The notes beneath the pieces were generated by a model. It was not told the origin of the DNA, searched no databases, and saw only the letters and a program-made list of their open reading frames with translations. Below are positions 58,577 to 64,000 of a DNA stretch of 64,000 bases, piece after piece. A program made the position numbers and the translations under genes. Position 1 is the stretch's first letter; every line of letters begins with the position of its first letter. The DNA comes from Austropuccinia psidii (taxonomy: Eukaryota; Basidiomycota; Pucciniomycetes; Pucciniales; Sphaerophragmiaceae): positions 11,031,105-11,095,104 of the forward strand of contig JALGQZ010000013.1 of NCBI GenBank assembly GCA_023105745.1, written 5' to 3'.

Positions 58577-59385
58577 CTTACGGCGCAGTGACATTTGTTA
58601 AACCAGCTGTTAAGCCATGACTCGGTAAAAGGTTTCCTCCAAAAGCTAGAAACAAGCTCATAAAGCAATTACACCTGATAAATTTCTTATTATCATGTGT
58701 CATCAATATGGATCTGCGCAAAATTAAATCAAGAGCCATGTCAAGCAGTTGATAACGCTGCACGTCCTACATAGCTGCATTTGTAAGACCATAAGATTTG
58801 AGGCTGGTGATGCTGCTGGAAGCTCACAGTTCTTTGAGTCTTCACAGTTATCAAAGTGTCAAAACAACACCTCAAAGCTGTCCAGAAAAGATACACTTTG
58901 GACTCCTTCGATGTCGCTATAACACTCGATGCAATAAGTTTGTTGAACTGCGCCAAACGTGTTTAGGATTGGTTAATGAGCAGTGAGCACCTCCCGAGCC
59001 CTGCGTTTCCTTGGGCTTTGCTTCATTCACTCTAGTCAAGGACGCCCCTTGAGTGTCCGATGTTTGGCCGGAGGATGGCCCATACTGTTGTAAATACCTG
59101 CTATCAAGGCGCATTTTGATGTATTTATTCAAATACATCCAACTGAACACTCTTCTCTGGCTGAGTGACAGGCCGCAGCAATCATAAAGCAATTTGTATC
59201 ATCTTTAGAAGCAAAACTTGTATTATTGGGTTTTGAAGGCGTACTTTGGGCACTCTGCTTCGCATATTAAAACTTTGACGTCGTTTAATGTTTTCCGGAG
59301 CGTTGGCCCCTCTATCCTTCCTCTACAAAGCTCGTGGGTTTTTCATATCCAAAACCAGTGTCTGGCTGGCAACAAAATTCTAGGC
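58577..59385. other. Upstream flank of the host gene
   Basis: Moderate-GC unique sequence with normal CpG frequency. Short ORFs on both strands overlap each other and are not recognised. It probably holds the promoter and 5' UTR of the gene at 59386; no clear TATA box was identified. Confidence 0.5.
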
Positions 59386-62050
59386 ATGTTTATTAGACCA
59401 AAACTTTCTCGGTTCAACTTGATCATCAGGTTTAGTTTATTTATCCTGACAAACTTACGCCCTGTCGAGAATTCATTAGAGAAACGCAGTGGATTAACTT
59501 TGCCGTCAGATCACTCGGCATCAAGCACAGGTTTCCAGGGTGGCAAACAGCAACTAAAGGATCCTTGCGGATACATTGAGCTGACTCCCCAAACCTGGAA
59601 GGATCTGGGTATTGACGAATATCTTGCGCACTATCCGAATGGGAATAAATTAACCCTTCAAGTGAGTAGACCTGACTGCTTTCGCTTTAAAGAAGCTTTT
59701 TAACGCTTGAGACTCCAAAAACTTGGGTTAACTGACCCTACTTTCCAGGAGTTTGCAGCAGAGTTAAATGTCCCTAATTTTTTTTGCGGGATTGGAATGC
59801 AATGTTTAGCTGGCCAAGCAAGTTTTTTTTTCTAACAAATGTTGTTCACACATCTTTCTTCAAAATTTTGACATCAATATTGCACTTCCAGCTCTGCAGC
59901 CCTGCCGTTGGAGTGAATTGGATTATCTTATATGCTGCTCAGCAATGGAATAACTACATGAACAGTCTTTACAGAGCAGCCAATACTGCAGTGGAACTTA
60001 TGAGCGGTGAGTAGCTTCAAACCAGCTAGGATAATTCTTCCTTGCCCCAAGCTCAGACTACGCATGATCTTCCGGCTTGTTTTCAGAGGCCTCTTCCTCT
60101 ATTATATCTGATTTGTATGTTGGCGGTGTTCACACCTTCTTGTGTTGGGCTGAGCTAACTCGTCTCGTCGTTTTATTACCAAGCTCCGACACCCTAGATG
60201 ATGGGACTCTCTCGGGCTTATACGGCTGGGCCATCACGACAATAGTTACTGGTGTGCTAGGGACCTTCACCGCTCTCTTGGTCCCAGCATTTATTCCGGC
60301 CGATGCGGCGTTGGCGTCATTAGCTGCTGGTACTGCCGGCCCTGGGCTAGTCGCAACTGCTGAAATGGGATTCGGACAAACCAAGGATTCTCCACATCCC
60401 GGAAAGGCTGCCTACGATGCAGCTCGGGCAGCGCTGGAGGCCAGAGACTACAAAACCTTTGACGAGCTGCAGGCTGCAAAAGATACCGGTACCATTCACG
60501 ATGTTTTCTTGCCAACACAAGATGCCCACCATCCTCAAAGCAAAGACTTGCACCAGGAGTTGGAACCCTCATCTTCCGCGTCTCAACAGGTACGCAACAC
60601 TGCTTTATCTGTGTCCCTAGGCCAAAAACGTCTGAGAGCTCCAACTCACCAAAGCTTTCTGGTTCTCATACTTCCAAATTAATCAGGAAACGAGCCCGCA
60701 TGAGGATTCAGGTGGTGGTCACGGTTCCACTAGTGGGGATGCCCCAGAGCTTTCCAAAAGATTGCGCCGTCGGTCCGTCCACCACAAGGAAGGTCCCTCA
60801 AGCATAATGGATTTTGTAAGTTTCTCAACTATTCCGACACTCCAAAGTCTGGAGGATGGTGGCCTTTCTTATGCACCAGTACTTTTATTCAACTGGGGTG
60901 TTATGAAACGCTTATATTTCTTTTAAAAAATTTTATTGTCGCATTTCTCAACTTAGACGCGATTTGCCTACATGGAAATTCATTTGAATGCAGTCAAAAA
61001 TCGCATCCAAGGATTCGTGGTTGCGACCACAAAGTTCGCAACCATGAATCCCCTTTTAGCCAAAGGAGGATTGGCGGAAGTTTTAGCCAACGGCACATTT
61101 CTGAACCCCAACCCTGGGGAAGACGAGCTTCAACAAGGAGGAAAGGAATTGGCTCAAATTACCGTGCTCTCCAATTTATTTCAGTCTCTTGTAAGTCATA
61201 AATTTCTATAAGGTTTCATCTCAGATTCACCCCGTTCAATGCATGTTTTGTTATTTAGAGATATTTTGTAACTATAGGGAGCGTAAGTGTTTTGGTTCTG
61301 AGCTATCTGCCATGATCTGAAAAATGAGTTTTCGAAGTGGCTTGGCCTGAGGCTTTTGCGTTACTTTGTCTTTGTCTTCAGGATCCATGCGACGGTAACG
61401 GACCGAACGGAGCCTGGGATAAAAAAAATACCCTTTCCTACTGTACCCCAGATGGACTGTAAGTGTCTCTAAGTTGCTCTGAGAAAGAATGATTGCCTTG
61501 ACAGAAGGCATTTCCGTAAATGAAACTTGTGCATTCTTTTCTTAGAATGATGAATATTATTCAAGCCAATAAAGATAAATCATCCAACGAAATACCAAAT
61601 GCCCATCTGCTGTCATCAAAATATCGATATTCAACCGAATTCCTCACAAAGTCCGCTTGGGATTGTCAGAAAAAATATGGAGTTTATACCAACTCAACGT
61701 AAGAGAAATTATCTTTGAGATAGACTTCTTTTGACTTTCTTCTTTAACGACCATTAAATAACAAACTGCTAACACAAGCTGAATTGGCCATTTTCATAGA
61801 GCACCACCACCGTCAAGTATGCGATCGGATTGTATATTTCAAATAGCGGTTTGTGATTGTACACTGGCAGGTAGGTAAAATATTTGAAACTCAAGATACT
61901 TCCTCACTAACAAAAGAAACTAAAAACAAGTTTTGCGTACATATTCAACTCATCAAACTCTTGTAAAAATTGTTAGAGGTGGCCGATTTACGAAAACGTA
62001 AGAAAAGCACAGTGCAAGCCTGTCGGGAGGGAGCACACCTGCCAATATAA
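59386..62050 (+). CDS. Probable secreted protein of a rust-specific family (DUF7872-like), 12 exons
   Basis: Exons 59386-59661, 59749-59817, 59892-60006, 60087-60114, 60184-60589, 60687-60815, 60957-61190, 61259-61282, 61382-61458, 61546-61698, 61800-61870, 61977-62050, giving 551 residues without a stop. All introns end in AG; eleven of them have standard GT donors in ten cases and one is GC-AG (59818-59891). Introns are 69-141 bp with ctaac/ctgac-like branch sites. The N-terminus (MFIRPKLSRFNLIIRFSLFI) looks like a signal peptide or anchor. Then ELTPQTWKDLGIDEYLAHYP, a Cys-containing FFCGIGMQCLAGQ-LCSPAVG, a hydrophobic stretch (WAITTIVTGVLGTFTALLVP), a charged variable middle (KRLRRRS), DPCDGNGPNGAW, LSYCTPDGLMMNIIQ, STEFLTKSAWDCQKKYGVY, DCIFQIAVCDCT and a basic end finishing HLPI. 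The order resembles a secreted rust family I remember as DUF7872; no search was run. Function unknown; extracellular or wall-associated roles are possible. The start is the first ATG before the hydrophobic segment. Confidence 0.85.
59818..59891 (+). other. GC-AG intron
   Basis: Donor caa|GCAAGT, acceptor cttccag|ctc. Both neighbouring exons are in phase 0 and join CLAGQ to LCSPAVG. No alternative GT donor nearby keeps the frame as well. GC-AG introns are a known rare class with otherwise strong donor consensus, as here. Confidence 0.75.
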
Positions 62051-62260
62051 ACAAGTTTGTCAATAATGTGAAAGAACCTAAAGCGAAAGACAACCCGCAA
62101 CACGCAAGAACAGTCCAGATTATTGACTTCCCCTTACAGAAGAAAGCCAGCTTGTCATAATTTGTCGAAATTATCCTTATTTGAATGGGTTTTCTTATTG
62201 TTTAAGCCATTCCCCAAAACACTGTAACCTTGTTCTGATCATAGTCCCTATAAAGTTAAC
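62051..62260. other. 3' flank of the host gene
   Basis: Downstream of the stop codon; tgtcaataatgtg and tttaagcc words, no clear single polyadenylation signal. Ends where the 65-bp tandem duplication begins. Confidence 0.5.
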
Positions 62261-62390
62261 TGTTTAATAAGGTATTAATACCTTATGATATTATTGGAGA
62301 GACAGCGACAAGTTAATAGCACACCTGTTTAATAAGGTATTAATACCTTATGATATTATTGGAGAGACAGTGACAAGTTAATAGCACACC
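62261..62390. repeat. Tandem duplication, 65-bp period
   Basis: tgtttaataaggtattaata to aatagcacacc occurs at 62261-62325 and 62326-62390 with one difference (agcgacaag against agtgacaag). Each unit includes the palindrome aaggtattaataccttat. It lies at the outer end of the copia C LTR. Confidence 0.96.
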
Positions 62391-62594
62391 TGTTGGTGTG
62401 ATATGAGTGAAAGAATGTGAGTCGATGGGTGAGCAAGGGACAACCCATCGACTCTTTTTATATTGACAACTGTCCCAATTACTATGCCCAACATGATGTT
62501 GATTGGGGTAATTGGGGCACCTCTTCTAAGAGGATTTTCTAATAAGTAATGAGTGCGTTCTATAAGTAGTATTCTAAGATAAAGAATTCTAAGA
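62261..62594 (-). repeat. Copia C 3' LTR (probable)
   Basis: On the minus strand it starts after the polypurine tract (62595-62603) as TCTTAGAATTC, comparable with TGTTGAAATTC of the complete copia but with C for G, and would end CTTATTAAACA at 62261. A TATA-like tataaaaag lies at 62462-62454. With only one LTR in the window the edges cannot be confirmed; an alternative start is TGTTGGGC near 62500. Confidence 0.5.
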
Positions 62595-64000
62595 CCCCCC
62601 CTCACTTATTACGTTGATTAAACCTATATTCTTTAGAAAATAGGTATGCGATATACGAGCCAGAGCCTTAGTCAGGCCATCAGCAAGCATTTTTTGAGTT
62701 GCAACATAATTCACTTTCAGTGTATTGTCTTCTGTCTTTTCTTGTATCCAATGAAAAATGACGTCAAAGTGTTTCGATCTTTCGTTAGCCTGAGGATTTT
62801 TAGCCAAGGAGATTGCCCCTTGATTGTCTCCAAAGAGTTGCAAAGGTTTTGGTACCGAAATTTTTAAATCTTCCAGTAGCCGCCTAGACCACAGTAGGTC
62901 TTTGCCCCCTTCGTATTGCGCTTTGTACTCGGCTTCACAGGAAGATGTTGAGACAGTGTTTTGTTTTCTACTTTTCCAGTTAATACAACTTTTACCCACC
63001 ATTGTAAGATAACCGCTGACAGATCGTCGAGTGTCGATGCAGTTAGCATAATCTGCATCACTGTAGCTGCAGAGAGAAAGATTGTTGCCACCCAGACAGA
63101 GTGCCAAGTCTTTAGTGCCAGCTAGGTATCGCAGTAAGTGTTTGAACGCAATCCAATGAGAGTGTCCTGGCTTTTCTAAGAATTGCGATAGCTGAGATGT
63201 GATGAATGCTAGATCAGGTCTTGTGGAAACTTGAAGATAGCTTATTTTTCCAATAGCTTTGCGGTAATTCTTGTTGAGTGACAGAAATTGTTGATGGTCA
63301 TCATCACTGGCCGCCGAAATTTTTGAATTTGCCACCATTGGTGTCGCCACTGGTTTGCACTCCGACATGTCATATTCATGAAGTAGTTCCTTGACGTATG
63401 AGGCTTGCGAAAGAAAGATTTCCTTTGTTGCTCTATTTCGTGTTAGTTTAATACCTAGCACAAAATTTGCAGGACCAAGGTCTTCCATCTCAAACCTTCC
63501 CATGATAAGCGATTTAAATTTTTCAATTTTGTTGGACGCCACAGTCATGTCATCTACATGAATGTGCACAAAGCATTCCCATCCATTATCATTAGAAATG
63601 AACAAGCATGGATCAGCTTTGCTTGGAAACATGTTGATTGATTTGAAGAATTTGGTGAGTTCTAGATACCAGTATCGTGATGATTGTTTCAGACCATATA
63701 AGGGCTTCATTAGTTGCCATACCTTGCCAGAGGAGTGCGCAGATATAAAGTTAGGGATCGTCATATAGATTTCTTCTTTCAAAGTTGGATTGAGAAATGC
63801 TGCTACCGCATCCATGTGGTGTATCTCCAGACCTTTGTGTGCAGCAACAGTGAGTAGACATCGTAGCGAACTAAATTTACCTGTTGGAGAGAAGGTATCG
63901 TTGTAATCCACACCATGTTTTTGAGAGAAACCTTGCGCACAAATTCGTACTTTATTCTTGATGAGTTTTCCATCGCTGTCAAATTTTCTCTTGAATTGAA
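62589..64000 (-). CDS. Copia C polyprotein, C-terminal part: reverse transcriptase and RNase H (partial)
   Basis: Open minus-strand frame from the window edge to the stop at 62589-62591. It does not start at the GTG at 63911: the frame continues upstream as NKVRICAQGFSQKHG to base 64000, a conserved copia RT segment. Domains in order: YNDTFSPTGKFSSLR, AVAAFLNPTLKEEIYM (RT palm, first Asp region), PLYGLKQSSRYW, the catalytic box HIHVDDM (about 63560-63540), GPANFVLGIKL, ATPMV, RPDLAFITSQLSQFL, RNase H with SYSDADYAN (about 63070), STSSCEAEYKAQ and GDNQGAISLAKNP, ending in EGGS at the polypurine tract. No stop or missing catalytic residue, so the visible part is intact. Different subfamily from the 53600 copia. 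Gag, protease and integrase are outside the window. Confidence 0.95.
   Translation of the reverse strand, partial: QFKRKFDSDGKLIKNKVRICAQGFSQKHGVDYNDTFSPTGKFSSLRCLLTVAAHKGLEIHHMDAVAAFLNPTLKEEIYMTIPNFISAHSSGKVWQLMKPLYGLKQSSRYWYLELTKFFKSINMFPSKADPCLFISNDNGWECFVHIHVDDMTVASNKIEKFKSLIMGRFEMEDLGPANFVLGIKLTRNRATKEIFLSQASYVKELLHEYDMSECKPVATPMVANSKISAASDDDHQQFLSLNKNYRKAIGKISYLQVSTRPDLAFITSQLSQFLEKPGHSHWIAFKHLLRYLAGTKDLALCLGGNNLSLCSYSDADYANCIDTRRSVSGYLTMVGKSCINWKSRKQNTVSTSSCEAEYKAQYEGGKDLLWSRRLLEDLKISVPKPLQLFGDNQGAISLAKNPQANERSKHFDVIFHWIQEKTEDNTLKVNYVATQKMLADGLTKALARISHTYFLKNIGLINVISEGGS

Noticed and set aside
60087..60589. Uninterrupted exon from 60087 to 60589
   Set aside because: The stretch 60115-60183 has a perfect GTATGT donor, a gctaact branch site and an AG acceptor, and removing it keeps the frame and gives a better ISDF junction. 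The intron model was preferred, although the unspliced frame is also open.

Overview
The window looks like accessory DNA from a very large, AT-rich rust fungus genome (Basidiomycota, Pucciniales). The Ty3/gypsy and Ty1/copia polyprotein families here look like those of the myrtle rust Austropuccinia psidii as I remember them; that species call is inference and no search was run. Nearly all of the sequence is transposable elements or their remains. I see one convincing non-transposon gene, at 59386-62050 (+), with 12 exons.

Layout, left to right. 1-3568: right part of a decayed Mutator-like (MULE) element whose transposase gene is fused to an OTU cysteine-protease domain. 3569-11120: decayed forward gypsy element (Gypsy-1), its 5' LTR cut by the MULE. 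11121-33614: one old copia element (copia B) broken into pieces by later insertions: a 12.3-kb reverse gypsy element (Gypsy-2, 11969-24239, target duplication TCTAT, itself split by a 1738-bp LTR-like insertion with duplication GTTTC), a solo LTR at 24910-26938 (AAAGT), a 1.6-kb block with one arm of an inverted repeat, a solo LTR at 29613-31532 (ATGTT), and the second inverted-repeat arm. 34213-35485: a non-autonomous MULE made of a palindromic minisatellite, with an exact 8-bp duplication. 35486-48551: mostly unrecognised AT-rich DNA, plus a solo LTR (39447-41348), a Harbinger/PIF transposase pseudogene, a truncated copia gag with its LTR, and an old LTR related to the complete copia downstream. 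48552-52620: second MULE-OTU copy. 53600-58576: a complete, apparently young copia with two 468-bp LTRs that I read as identical, a CTTAC duplication and an open 1339-codon polyprotein. 59386-62050: the host gene, probably encoding a secreted protein of a rust-specific family. 62261-64000: 3' part of a third copia on the minus strand, running off the window.

The ages of the layers can be read directly. Old elements are full of stops and frameshifts and have almost no CpG, while the young copia and the host gene keep normal CpG. Most insertion events leave exact target duplications, and removing the insertions puts the interrupted reading frames back in register, so the order of events over about 22 kb can be worked out from sequence alone. 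No tRNA, rRNA or CRISPR array was seen.
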